Part shown: positions 17,472-25,735 of the stretch, one piece after another | Numbering within the stretch: the first letter of the stretch is position 1 | Layout: each line of letters opens with the position of its first letter | NCBI RefSeq assembly: GCF_018131015.1 | Contig: NZ_JAFCJJ010000043.1 | Location: forward strand, 1-34,035 | Direction of reading: 5' to 3' | DNA from: Bradyrhizobium diazoefficiens | Lineage (GTDB): Bacteria > Pseudomonadota > Alphaproteobacteria > Rhizobiales > Xanthobacteraceae | DNA: 34,035 bases | Program-made: the position numbers and the translations under genes | The notes under the pieces: model-generated | The model's database searches: none | Seen by the model: the letters and a program-made list of their open reading frames with translations, nothing else | What the model was told of the DNA's origin: nothing

Positions 17472-17762
17472 TTAAAGAAGGCCCGACCGATCATTCCAAT
17501 CAGGATTTTCCTGCTCGATCAGCTTGATCTTCCAGTCACGTTTCCAGAACTTCAACTGCTTCTCGCGGGCGATGGCCTCCTGCGGCGTCGCGTATTCCTC
17601 AACGTGCACGAGGCGGAAGATCTTGTACTTCTGCACGAACTTCGAGCCGCGGCCCGAGCGGTGCTGCTCGAGCCGCATGCGGACGTCGTTGGTCACGCCG
17701 ATATAGATCGTCCCGTGATGACGGCTTGCCAGGATGTAGACGAAATAGCTGCCTGTGCTCAT
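17472..17762 (-). CDS. small GIY-YIG family endonuclease
   Basis: A 96-residue stand-alone GIY-YIG (URI-like) nuclease domain. VYI (8-10) and YIG (20-22) form the signature strands. Arg30 in MRLEQH and Glu67 in REKQLK match the catalytic arginine and metal-binding glutamate, with Tyr9 and Tyr20 also present, so the active site looks intact. ATG 17762 gives the standard N-terminus of this family; an in-frame ATG at 17921 would read through the upstream repeat arm. The gene is exactly enclosed by two perfect 36-bp inverted arms, with 4 bp between its stop and one arm and 32 bp between its start and the other. The family is usually annotated as a putative endonuclease of unknown role; here the context suggests a mobile-element enzyme. 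Confidence 0.9.
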   Translation of the reverse strand: MSTGSYFVYILASRHHGTIYIGVTNDVRMRLEQHRSGRGSKFVQKYKIFRLVHVEEYATPQEAIAREKQLKFWKRDWKIKLIEQENPDWNDRSGLL

Positions 17763-17794
17763 CGGTGGCGCGAACTCGCAAGAGCAACGCTGAC

Positions 17795-17830
17795 CGGGGT
17801 AATGGGTCCTGGCTTTCGCCAGGACGACGA
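17795..17830. repeat. right 36-bp inverted arm of the GIY-YIG unit
   Basis: Perfect inverse of 17432-17467, carrying the hairpin at 17806-17825. It lies in the 5' region of the GIY-YIG gene and so is transcribed as its leader if the promoter is further upstream. Confidence 0.95.
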
Positions 17831-17956
17831 TCTCAACAATCCGTTGCCCGACATCAGAACAAATTAAGAACACTTTAGCAAGTCTTTGATATATCATTGT
17901 GATTCGGCGCATTGCCGGCACAATATCTAGCGTCTGTCAGACTTTGCGAGGACTAC

Positions 17957-18388
17957 ATGTCCACCATTGCCTTCGATCAATTTGCACTCACCCGGATCGC
18001 CGATTTCGCGCGCTCGCTGTCGCGGCTGCATCAGGCGGCGCGGCGCCAGGCCGTCGATGACGACCAGTTCGACCGCGAGTTCAACGCGGTCTGCCAGTCG
18101 ATCTGGGGCTACACCATCGACGATGTCAGCGACGATTTGTTCTCCGCCGAGGATCACCTCTTCCTCGATACGCTCGACGAGGCGCATGCGCGCATCTTCG
18201 CGGCCGAGCAGGGCTATGACCTCGTCGACGAAGCGGGCATGCTGACCGACTGGTGGGGCTTTTGCTGGATGATCCTGGCCGAGAAGCGCGGCCTGCTGAC
18301 GCCGGACAACCGGGCGGCTGCGCGCGCGGCGATCGAGGAGAAATATCTGGCGGCGCCGAACGTGATCGGGGTGATCATCGGAAGATAG
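17957..18388 (+). CDS. conserved-looking acidic hypothetical protein
   Basis: 143 residues, mostly helical in appearance and acidic, with no signal peptide or membrane segment. Aromatic-rich patches occur (VCQSIWGYTIDDVSDD; LTDWWGFCWMILAEKRGL). I do not recognise a domain. ATG 17957 is preceded by GAGG at about 5 nt; an ATG at 17912 is in frame but lacks such a site. Coding-like third-position GC supports a real gene. Confidence 0.7.
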   Translation: MSTIAFDQFALTRIADFARSLSRLHQAARRQAVDDDQFDREFNAVCQSIWGYTIDDVSDDLFSAEDHLFLDTLDEAHARIFAAEQGYDLVDEAGMLTDWWGFCWMILAEKRGLLTPDNRAAARAAIEEKYLAAPNVIGVIIGR

Positions 18389-18513
18389 TCTCGAGCCCCG
18401 GACGCAGCGCAGCGCTTCTTCAGCGGTGCGAGCCGGGGCCCATTCTTTGCTGCACGCTGGGTCCCGGCTCTGCGTCGCGTCACTGCGTGCCGCGCCGCGT
18501 CCGGGACACGAGA
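18389..18513. repeat. palindromic repeat, CCCCGGACGCAGCGC type, copy 1
   Basis: Starts directly after the preceding stop codon. The left half has GAGCCCCGGACGC...AGCCGGGGCCCA and the right half TGGGTCCCGGCTC...GCGTCCGGGACACGAGA, so the halves are near-inverse. Each half also folds on itself (CCCCGG/CCGGGG and TCCCGG/CCGGGA). Confidence 0.9.
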
Positions 18514-18517
18514 CCTA

Positions 18518-19318
18518 CTAATCCAGTCCCGCCCGCTTCGCCGGCTTCTGCGTCTTCGGCACCGTCACATCGGGCAGCGCCTGGCGCACGATCTCGGCCG
18601 GTGGCGCATCCGCGGCGACAGTCTCGGCGCGCACCGGGGCCACTTTCATCTCGCCGAGGCGCGCGCGGACCTGGGCGGTAAGGCCCGGATAGGAGGCGAC
18701 CGGGGTGAACTCCGCCGTCTGGTCATTGCCGAGGCGGATGCCGGTATAGGCAACGAGGCCGTCGGCGGTGGCGACGACGTCGCCCGCCTTCAGCGAGTTG
18801 TCGAGCGCCAGGTCGATCGGAGCGAGGCCGACCGGCTCGCGGCCGTTGCAGGTGCAGTCGGCGCGCAGGGCCTTGCGGTAGGCGAAGGCGTTCTCGCTGT
18901 CGGCATAGCGCTCGCCGGTCTGCGAGGCGGCGCCCTCGATCGAGGAGCCGAAATAGACCCTGGTCGCGCTGGCGGGGCAGAATGCCTGACACATCTGCGC
19001 CGGTGAGGCGAGGCCGCGCATCAGCGGAAAATACTTGCCGTCGCAGCTTCGGACGCAGAACGCCGGGCCCGAGCCGCCGGCCATCCGCGTCGGCGGGACA
19101 TATTGCGACGCTGTGGGATTCTGCTGGCCGGTGAAGGGATCGGCGTAGGAGTTCGCCTGCGGCACCTCACGCTGGCGCTGCTGCAGGCCGCCGAAGAAGA
19201 AGTCGAACAGGCCTTCGGCAGAAACAGGGGACGGAGCCGCGAGCAGCGGACTCGCGAAGATGGCGGCTGCAAGCACGGCGCGCCGCCGCCGGCGCGCATG
19301 AGACGAGGCTGTACGCAA
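18518..19318 (-). CDS. DUF2865 domain exported protein
   Basis: 266 residues. An Arg-rich n-region and hydrophobic core up to about residue 34 (AAPSPVSA) form a signal peptide. The body has the cysteine pattern of DUF2865: AFCVRSCDGKYFPL, MCQAFCPAS and DCTCNG, six cysteines in three pairs, plus VYFGSSIEGA. The C-terminus is low-complexity and basic. Periplasmic function is unknown. The start is TTG at 19318; GGAG with 6-nt spacing supports it, and no in-frame ATG gives a full signal peptide. Confidence 0.82.
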   Translation of the reverse strand: MRTASSHARRRRRAVLAAAIFASPLLAAPSPVSAEGLFDFFFGGLQQRQREVPQANSYADPFTGQQNPTASQYVPPTRMAGGSGPAFCVRSCDGKYFPLMRGLASPAQMCQAFCPASATRVYFGSSIEGAASQTGERYADSENAFAYRKALRADCTCNGREPVGLAPIDLALDNSLKAGDVVATADGLVAYTGIRLGNDQTAEFTPVASYPGLTAQVRARLGEMKVAPVRAETVAADAPPAEIVRQALPDVTVPKTQKPAKRAGLD

Positions 19319-19422
19319 CGCTTACTCCACCCGACGCTACTGAACCGGCCGGACCGAGGCGGTCTCAGCACATGGTTCACCATAATGCGGGATGGTAAAT
19401 GAGCTGTTGCCTTGGGGTGGTT

Positions 19423-19564
19423 TCGTGCCCCGGACGCAGCGCAGCGCGACGCACTTCGCGGCGTGGTGCGCTGCTGAGCCGGGGCCCACGTCGAGGGAGA
19501 GCAGGCTGGGTCCCGGTTCTGCAGCGCATCGTTATACGCTGCGCTGCGCCCGGGACACGAGAGA
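19423..19564. repeat. palindromic repeat, CCCCGGACGCAGCGC type, copy 2
   Basis: Left edge TCGTGCCCCGGACGCAGCGC, right edge CGCCCGGGACACGAGAG. It has the same half-structure as copies 1 and 3 and a longer loop. It ends 4 bp before the pyrE stop codon. Confidence 0.9.
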
Positions 19565-19568
19565 GCTG

Positions 19569-20132
19569 TTACGCCTTCAAGAACTCCGACGCCTTGTAGA
19601 GCGAGCGGAACGGCAGGCCGGCCGCGCCAAAAGTGTCGGTGGCGCCTTCCTCGCGGTCGACCATGGTCAGCACCAGCACGACCTCGGCGCCGGTCTCGCG
19701 CACGGATTCCACCGCCTTCATCGCCGAGCCGCCGGTCGTGGTGACGTCCTCGACGATCACGACGCGCTTGCCCTCGAGCGTCTCGCCCCTGGGCAGCCCT
19801 TCGATCGCGAGCTTTGCGCCGTGTTCCTTCGGCTTCTTGCGCACGAAGAACGCGGCGATCGGGTGGCCCTTGATCCAGGAGATCTGCGCCAGCGCGCCGG
19901 CCAGCGGCACCGCGCCCATCTCGAGACCGCCGATGAAATCGAGCCTATCGTCCTTCAGCGCCTCATAGGTCAATTCGGCGAGCAGGGTTGCGCCCTCCGG
20001 GTCCAGCATGGTCGGCTTGAGGTTGAAGTAGAAATCGCTCTTGCGCCCGGACGCGAGCGTCACCTCGCCGCGGCCGAAGGAGCGCCGGCGGATGATTTCG
20101 AACAGGCGGGCGCGGGAGGCAGATTTCGACAC
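19569..20132 (-). CDS. pyrE: Orotate phosphoribosyltransferase
   Basis: Forms OMP from orotate and PRPP in de novo pyrimidine synthesis. The 187-residue product is within the family range. The PRPP-binding motif VVIVEDVTTTGGS is clear, as are LASGRKSDFYFNLKPTML and FFVRKKPKEHG. The start is GTG at 20132, with GAGGGA a few nt upstream. It diverges from the GST gene; the 199-bp gap 20133-20331 should hold both promoters. Confidence 0.95.
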   Translation of the reverse strand: MSKSASRARLFEIIRRRSFGRGEVTLASGRKSDFYFNLKPTMLDPEGATLLAELTYEALKDDRLDFIGGLEMGAVPLAGALAQISWIKGHPIAAFFVRKKPKEHGAKLAIEGLPRGETLEGKRVVIVEDVTTTGGSAMKAVESVRETGAEVVLVLTMVDREEGATDTFGAAGLPFRSLYKASEFLKA

Positions 20133-20331
20133 GGGTCCCTCGGGAGCGTTTTTCAGAGGAGGCGGAATTTATCCCCCACCGCCGCGACATGCCAGAGGGA
20201 GCATGCGGGTCAAATCGCCCGTCAACAGGCGCGCGCTCCCTGCCGGTCCGGCATTCCGGCACCGCCGGTTGTGGGGACGCAACTTTCTGGAGTAGGTGAG
20301 GGCGACACGTCTTGGGGAAGGAAACAGAACA

Positions 20332-20958
20332 GTGACCATCGAGCTGCACACCTGGAATACGCCGAACGGCCGCAAGATTTCGGTCGCGCTGGAGGAAATG
20401 GGGCTGCCCTACAAGGTGGTCCCGGTGAACATCACCAAGGGCGAGCAGATGGCGCCGGAGTTCCTCAAGCTCTCGCCCAACAACAAGATCCCCGCGATCC
20501 TCGATCCCGAGGGGCCGGACGGCAAGCCCGTCAGCGTGTTCGAATCCGGCGCGATCCTGCTCTATCTCGGCGAAAAGACCGGAAAATTCCTGCCGAAATC
20601 GCTTGGCGAGCGCATTCCCGTCTACGAATGGCTAATGTGGCAGATGGGCGGCTTCGGGCCGATGCCGGGCCAGGTGCACCATTTCATCGCGCTCGAGAAC
20701 GAGCAGGACCGCGCCTATGGCCTGAAGCGCTACATGGCCGAGACGCGACGGCTCTACGGCGTGCTCGACCGCCGCCTCGAGGGACGCGATTTCGTCGCCG
20801 GCGATCTCTCGGTCGCCGATTTCGCCATTCTGGGCTGGGCCTGGCGCCACCCTCGCCACAAGGTTGAGCTCGCCGATTTCCCCAACGTCAAGCGCTGGTA
20901 CGAAGCCCTGATGGCGCGCCCGGCGGTGAAGCGCGGCATGGACGCGAAGCTGGATTAA
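20332..20958 (+). CDS. Glutathione S-transferase, Ure2p/YfcG-like (nu class)
   Basis: 208 residues. The N-terminal thioredoxin-fold domain (1-~82) starts MTIELHTWNTPNGRKISVAL; the TPNG motif replaces the usual Ser/Tyr/Cys, as in YfcG-type disulfide-bond oxidoreductases. NKIPAI holds the cis-proline, and ESGAILLYL is the gamma-Glu site. The helical C-terminal domain runs ~90-205 (DLSVADFAILGWAWR). The start is GTG at 20332, 8 nt after GGGGAAGGAA. It is likely a glutathione-dependent reductase in the cytosol. Confidence 0.88.
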   Translation: MTIELHTWNTPNGRKISVALEEMGLPYKVVPVNITKGEQMAPEFLKLSPNNKIPAILDPEGPDGKPVSVFESGAILLYLGEKTGKFLPKSLGERIPVYEWLMWQMGGFGPMPGQVHHFIALENEQDRAYGLKRYMAETRRLYGVLDRRLEGRDFVAGDLSVADFAILGWAWRHPRHKVELADFPNVKRWYEALMARPAVKRGMDAKLD

Positions 20959-20977
20959 GGCTGCCAACAAGCGCGCC

Positions 20978-21095
20978 TCGTGCCCCGGACGCAGCGCAGC
21001 GCGCAAGCGGTGCGCTGCAGAGCCGGGGCCCAGGCCGCGACGGGTCCCGGCTCTGCGCAGCAGCGCAAGAGCGCTGCAGCGCGTCCGGGACACGG
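20978..21095. repeat. palindromic repeat, CCCCGGACGCAGCGC type, copy 3
   Basis: Left edge TCGTGCCCCGGACGCAGCGC, right edge GCGTCCGGGACACGGG. It sits between the convergent GST and LysE1 stops and is the shortest of the three copies (118 bp). Confidence 0.9.
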
Positions 21096-21102
21096 GTGTG
21101 CC

Positions 21103-21738
21103 TCACACCCTCTTCGCTTCCACCGCCATCCTGACCGCGAGGGCGGCCAGCACGGTGCCCATCAGCCAGCGCTGCACCAGCATCCAGCCTGGTCGGCTTG
21201 CCAGGAACAGCGCGATCGAGCCCGCACCGAGCGCGATCACGGCGTTCACGCTGACGCTGATCGCGATCTGGATCGCGCCCAGCATCAGCGATTGCGCCAG
21301 CACGCCGCCGGCGGCGGGATCGATGAACTGCGGCAGTAGCGCCAGATACAGCATCGCGATCTTCGGATTGAGCAGATTGGTGACGAAACCCATCGCGAAC
21401 AATTTGCGCGGGCTGTCGATGGCGAGCTTCCTCACCTCGAATGGCGAGCGGCCGCCGGGCTTCACCGCCTGCCACGCCAGCCACAGCAGATAACCGGCAC
21501 CGGCGAGGCGCAGCGCGTCATAGGCGAAGGGAACAGCAAACAGCAGCGCCGTGATCCCGAACACGGCGCACAGCATGTAGAACAGGAAGCCGAGCGCCAC
21601 GCCGCCGAGCGAGACGATGCCGGCTGCCGGCCCTTGCGTGATCGAGCGCGAGATCAGGTAGATCATGTTCGGCCCGGGCGTCAGCACGATGCCGAGGCAG
21701 ACGAGGGCGAAGCCGAGCAGGGCGGAGGTGTGGGGCAT
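21103..21738 (-). CDS. LysE/RhtB family amino-acid exporter (first paralogue)
   Basis: 211 residues with about six transmembrane segments. Family hallmarks are LTPGPNMIYL near the N-terminus and GFVTNLLNPKIAMLYLALLPQF in the middle. It probably exports an amino acid or related metabolite across the inner membrane; the substrate is not predictable. It lies 80 bp or so after the second LysE gene on the same strand. Confidence 0.9.
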   Translation of the reverse strand: MPHTSALLGFALVCLGIVLTPGPNMIYLISRSITQGPAAGIVSLGGVALGFLFYMLCAVFGITALLFAVPFAYDALRLAGAGYLLWLAWQAVKPGGRSPFEVRKLAIDSPRKLFAMGFVTNLLNPKIAMLYLALLPQFIDPAAGGVLAQSLMLGAIQIAISVSVNAVIALGAGSIALFLASRPGWMLVQRWLMGTVLAALAVRMAVEAKRV

Positions 21739-21818
21739 GGGCGAACCGGTGCGGGAGGTCGCACCGTTCTAGTATGCGTCGCGCGGCGCAGCCATCGCGC
21801 AATTGCACGGAGGACAAT

Positions 21819-22454
21819 TCAATCCGGGCGCCCCGTCGTGAACGCAAACCAGAGTGCGATCGCGACCAGCGCCAGCGCGAAGGCGCGGCGCACTGCCTTT
21901 CGGTTGTTGGCGACGTCGATGGTCGTCTGCAGCGAGCCCGCCAGCGCGACGATGGTCGCATGGATCAGGGTTGCGATCGCGACATAGACGATGCTGAGAA
22001 GCAGCGTCTGCCTGACGACCGATCCCGCTTCGGCGCGGACGAACTCCGGCAGCACCGCGACGTAGAAAACAGCCGCCTTGGGGTTGAGCAGGTTGGTGAT
22101 CAATCCGCGCCGGAATGCCGGCCATGGCCGCGTCTCACCATCGCGCGCCGCATCGGGCGCGATGTCGTCCTTGCCCGACCATGCCTCCCAGGCAAGCCAC
22201 AGCAGATAGGCGACGCCGCCCCAGCGCAGCAGCCCGTAGAGCAGCGGCGAATGGTCGATCGCGGCGGCGAGGCCGAGCGCCGCGATGACGCCATAGCTCA
22301 TCAGCCCCAGCGCGATGCCGGCCACCGCGGCAAAGCCGGTGCGCATGCCGCTGGAGAGCGACAGCGCCGCGAGATAGGTCATGTTGGGACCGGGCGTGAT
22401 CTCGATCACGAGCGCGGTCAGTGCGAAGGCGAGCAGCGGGCCGAGGTCACTCAA
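21819..22454 (-). CDS. LysE/RhtB family amino-acid exporter (second paralogue)
   Basis: About 211 residues and six transmembrane segments, with EITPGPNMTYLAAL and GLITNLLNPKAAVFYVAVLPEF. The start is uncertain: TTG at 22454 gives the family's usual length and keeps the gene clear of polA (stop at 22480); an ATG at 22523 would overlap the 3' end of polA by 44 bp and add 23 residues with no family match. It is related to the neighbouring exporter but clearly diverged, so this is an old duplication or independent gain. Confidence 0.87.
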   Translation of the reverse strand: MSDLGPLLAFALTALVIEITPGPNMTYLAALSLSSGMRTGFAAVAGIALGLMSYGVIAALGLAAAIDHSPLLYGLLRWGGVAYLLWLAWEAWSGKDDIAPDAARDGETRPWPAFRRGLITNLLNPKAAVFYVAVLPEFVRAEAGSVVRQTLLLSIVYVAIATLIHATIVALAGSLQTTIDVANNRKAVRRAFALALVAIALWFAFTTGRPD

Positions 22455-22479
22455 GAGATTCGCTGCCCCTGCCGACGGA

Positions 22480-25400
22480 TCAGTGCGCCTCGTCCCAATT
22501 GTTCGCCGCGCGCGCATCGACATGCAGCGGCACCGAGAGGTTCACGGCCGGGAACGGCGCGTCCTGCATCACGTGCTGCACGACGGGCAGCGTTGCCGCG
22601 ACCTCGGCGTCCGGCACCTCGAAGATCAGCTCGTCATGCACCTGCAACAGCATCTGCGCCGACAGCTTCTTCTCGGCGAGCGCATCCTCCACCCGCGTCA
22701 TGGCGCGGCGGATGATGTCGGCGGCGGTGCCCTGGAGCCGCGCGTTGATCGCGGCGCGCTCGTTGAAGGCGCGCACCGAGGCGTTCGACGCCTTGATGTC
22801 GGGATAGTGGCACTTGCGGCCGAACAGCGTGGTGACATAGCCGTTCTTCCGGCAGAACTCCCGGGTCTCGTCCATATAGGCGCGGATGCCCGGGAAGCGC
22901 TCAAAATACTTCTTGATGTAGGCGGACGCCTCCTCGCGCGCGATGCCGAGCTGGTTGGCGAGGCCGAACGCCGAGATGCCGTAGATGATGCCGAAATTGA
23001 TCGCCTTGGCGCGGCGGCGGACTTCGCTCGGCATGCCCTCGATCGGCACGCCGAACATTTCGGACGCCGTCATGGCGTGAATGTCGAGTCCGTCCTTGAA
23101 CGCCTCCTTCAGCACGGGAATGTCGGCGATCTCGGCGAGTAGCCGCAATTCGATCTGCGAATAGTCGGCGGAGACGAGCTTGTGCCCCGGCGTTGCGATG
23201 AAGGCGCGACGGATTTTTCGGCCGTCCTCGGTGCGCACCGGAATGTTCTGCAAATTCGGCTCGTTCGACGACAGCCGGCCCGTGGTGGTCGCAGCCAGCG
23301 CGTAGGTCGTGTGCACGCGATGGGTCTGCGGATTGACATAGGTCGGCAGCGCGTCGGTGTAGGTCGATTTCAGTTTCGAGACCTGGCGCCACTCCAGGAT
23401 CTTCCGCGGAAAATCGTGGCCCTGCTCGGCGAGCTCGTCGAGCACCTGCGCGGTGGTCGACCACGCACCGGTCTTGGTCTTGGTGCCGCCCGGCAATCCC
23501 ATCTTGCCGAACAGGATGTCGCCGATCTGCTTGGGGCTGCCGACATTGACCGGCTCGCCCGCGATCTGCTGGATCTCGGCCTCGACGCGGGCCGCGGTCT
23601 GGGCGAAGTCGCCCGACAGCCGCGACAGCACCTGGCGGTCGATCGAGATGCCGCGGCGCTCCATGCGCGCGAGCACGGCCACCAGCGGCCGCTCCAGCGT
23701 CTCGTAGACCGTGGTCATGTGCTCGGCGACGAGGCGCGGCTTCAGCACGCGCCAGACGCGATAGGCCATGTCGGCGCCTTCGGCCGACAGCGGCGCGGCC
23801 TTCTCGATCGGCACCTGATCGAACGTGATCTTGCCCTTGCCGCTGCCGAGCAACTCGCTCTCCTTCAGCATGGCGTGGCCGAACCAGCGCTCGCTCAGCG
23901 ATTCCAGCCCATGCGAACCGCGGCCGGCGTCGAGCACGTAGGAGATCAGTTGCGCATCGTCGGTGTTGCGCAAGGTGATGCCGTGCTGCGCCAGCATCAC
24001 CGCGGTGAACTTGACGTCGAACCCGATCTTGAGGATGCCGGCCGATTCCAGCACCGGCCGCAGCGCCTCGATCGCGTCTGCATGCCTGACCTGGTCGGGC
24101 GCGAGGCCGGCGTCGAACAGGCCGGCTCCGCCGCCGGACTGCTTGTGCGCCAGCGGCACGTAGCAAGCCTCGTTCGGCGCCAGCGCCAGCGCGATGCCGC
24201 AGAGATCCGCCTGCATCGGGTCGATCGAGTTCGCACGCATCTCGATCGCGACATGGCCGGCATCATGGATGCGCGCGATGAAGGCATCGAGCTCCCCCAG
24301 CGTCTTGATCGCCTGGTACTTGCCGCGATCGACCGGAAGCTTGCGCAGCGCTTCTTCACGCGCAGCGGCCAGCGAGACCGGCGCGCCCTTTGGGCTCGCC
24401 GCCTTGTCGCCCTTGTCGCCGCCCTTGACGACCGCCGCAAACAGGTCGCCGGACGTCTCGGGCGATCTTGCTTTCGTCGCTTCGCCGCTGGCCTTCGCGC
24501 CGCTGCTGTTGGCTACGTCGGCATCGACGTTGGCCGGATCGATCTGGGAATAGTCGGCGACGCGGCGCGTCAGCGTCGAAAATTCCATCGCCTTCAGGAA
24601 GGCGATCAGCTTTCGCGCGTCGGGTTCGTGGACGGCGAGGTCGTCGAGCGGCACCTCCAGCTCGACCTTGTCGTCGAGCAGCACGAGTTTTCGCGAGATC
24701 CGCGCCTTTTCGGCATTCTCGATCAGCGCTTCGCGGCGCTTCGGTTGCTTGATCTCGGTGGCGCGGAACAGCAGCTGCTCGAGATCGCCATATTCGACGA
24801 TCAGCTGCGCGGCGGTCTTGATGCCGATGCCGGGCACGCCCGGTACGTTGTCGGTGGAATCGCCGGCGAGCGCCTGCACCTCGACCACCTTCTCCGGCGG
24901 CACGCCGAACTTCTCGATCACCTCGGGAATGCCGATGCGGCGATCCTTCATGGTGTCGTACATCGTGATCCTGTCGTTGACGAGCTGCATCAGATCCTTG
25001 TCGGAGGACACGATGGTCGTGGTGGCGCCGCGCTCGGAGGCCTGGCGCGCATAGGTCGCGATCAGATCGTCGGCCTCGAAGCCGCCCTGTTCCAGGCAGG
25101 GCAGGTCGAAGGCGCGCACGGCCTCGCGGATCAGCGCGAATTGCGGGATCAGATCGTCGGGCGCGGGCGGGCGGTGCGCCTTGTAGTCGGAATAGATCTT
25201 GTTGCGGAAGGTGACCTCCGACTTGTCGAACACGATGGCCAGATGCGTCGGCCGGTTGTCCTCGGGCATGTCGCGGAGCAGCTTCCACAGCATGTTGCAG
25301 AAGCCGAGCACCGCGTTGACCTGCAAGCCGTCGGACTTGCGGTTCAACGGCGGCAGCGCGTGATAGGCGCGGAAGATGTAGCCGGAACCGTCGACCAGGA

Positions 25401-25539
25401 AGATGTGGTCGCCCTTGCCGGCCGCCTTCGCCGCAACCGGTTTGGCGGCAGCTGGCGCGGCCGCCTTGGTGTCGGCGGCTTTAGGCGTGGCAGCCTTGGT
25501 GTCAGCTTTGGCGGAGGTCTTTGGGGAGCTTTTGGGCAT
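22480..25539 (-). CDS. polA: DNA polymerase I with a degenerate 3'-5' exonuclease domain
   Basis: 1019 residues, longer than E. coli Pol I (928). Order: an Ala/Lys-rich tail (1-~45); a 5' nuclease domain starting HIFLVDGSGYIFRAYHALPPL; a 3'-5' exonuclease-like domain (~410-610); and the polymerase domain with motif A DYSQIELR, motif B RRRAKAINFGIIYG and motif C QVHDELIFEV, all intact. In the exonuclease fold, the residues aligned with E. coli D355, E357, D424, Y497 and D501 are Glu433, Arg435, Thr512, Leu584 and Gly588, so proofreading is predicted to be lost while primer removal and polymerisation remain. ATG 25539 (MPKSSPK) is chosen; upstream in-frame sequence runs into the 25632-25735 repeat. 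Confidence 0.95.
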   Translation of the reverse strand: MPKSSPKTSAKADTKAATPKAADTKAAAPAAAKPVAAKAAGKGDHIFLVDGSGYIFRAYHALPPLNRKSDGLQVNAVLGFCNMLWKLLRDMPEDNRPTHLAIVFDKSEVTFRNKIYSDYKAHRPPAPDDLIPQFALIREAVRAFDLPCLEQGGFEADDLIATYARQASERGATTTIVSSDKDLMQLVNDRITMYDTMKDRRIGIPEVIEKFGVPPEKVVEVQALAGDSTDNVPGVPGIGIKTAAQLIVEYGDLEQLLFRATEIKQPKRREALIENAEKARISRKLVLLDDKVELEVPLDDLAVHEPDARKLIAFLKAMEFSTLTRRVADYSQIDPANVDADVANSSGAKASGEATKARSPETSGDLFAAVVKGGDKGDKAASPKGAPVSLAAAREEALRKLPVDRGKYQAIKTLGELDAFIARIHDAGHVAIEMRANSIDPMQADLCGIALALAPNEACYVPLAHKQSGGGAGLFDAGLAPDQVRHADAIEALRPVLESAGILKIGFDVKFTAVMLAQHGITLRNTDDAQLISYVLDAGRGSHGLESLSERWFGHAMLKESELLGSGKGKITFDQVPIEKAAPLSAEGADMAYRVWRVLKPRLVAEHMTTVYETLERPLVAVLARMERRGISIDRQVLSRLSGDFAQTAARVEAEIQQIAGEPVNVGSPKQIGDILFGKMGLPGGTKTKTGAWSTTAQVLDELAEQGHDFPRKILEWRQVSKLKSTYTDALPTYVNPQTHRVHTTYALAATTTGRLSSNEPNLQNIPVRTEDGRKIRRAFIATPGHKLVSADYSQIELRLLAEIADIPVLKEAFKDGLDIHAMTASEMFGVPIEGMPSEVRRRAKAINFGIIYGISAFGLANQLGIAREEASAYIKKYFERFPGIRAYMDETREFCRKNGYVTTLFGRKCHYPDIKASNASVRAFNERAAINARLQGTAADIIRRAMTRVEDALAEKKLSAQMLLQVHDELIFEVPDAEVAATLPVVQHVMQDAPFPAVNLSVPLHVDARAANNWDEAH

Positions 25540-25631
25540 GGCCGCAATGTATGAATTTTTGCGGGCTTTGACAGCCTTGGGAGGAGGAATTTTGGGACGA
25601 TTCCCACATCCTCGTCGTCCCGGCGTTCTCG

Positions 25632-25735
25632 CTGTCATTCCCCGCGAAGGCGGGGAATCCAGTACGCCGCGGCCTCTCCGTATACGACTGCTGTCTCTGG
25701 AATACTGGATGCCCCGCCTTCGCGGGGCATGACAG
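25632..25735. repeat. 104-bp palindromic element, CTGTCATTCCCCGC type
   Basis: Two 33-bp inverted arms (25632-25664 and 25703-25735) around a 38-bp spacer. Each arm holds its own hairpin: ATTCCCCGC-gaag-GCGGGGAAT on the left and ATGCCCCGC-cttc-GCGGGGCAT on the right; the two differences between the arms are compensatory. It abuts the stop codon of the acyltransferase gene. A near-identical copy, broken, lies at 33868. Confidence 0.93.

Larger units (their letters stand above)
17432..17830 (-). mobile_element. candidate GIY-YIG-encoding palindromic element
   Basis: A 399-bp unit made of two perfect 36-bp inverted arms flanking a complete GIY-YIG nuclease gene. Each arm has an internal 8-bp hairpin. 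I see no target-site duplication at the outer edges (flanks CACCATG and TCTCAAC). Mobility is inferred from the arms and the nuclease; no transposase of a known IS family is present. Confidence 0.6.

Noticed and set aside
17763..17921. N-terminal extension of the GIY-YIG protein through the right repeat arm.
   Set aside because: The extension translates the repeat arm itself and the family N-terminus begins at ATG 17762.
17912..17956. An upstream in-frame ATG extending the 143-aa hypothetical protein.
   Set aside because: ATG 17957 has a GAGG ribosome site at suitable spacing and the extra residues look non-coding.
23182..25554. A 790-codon plus-strand open frame opposite polA.
   Set aside because: Antisense shadow with no recognisable domain; polA motifs on the minus strand are clear.
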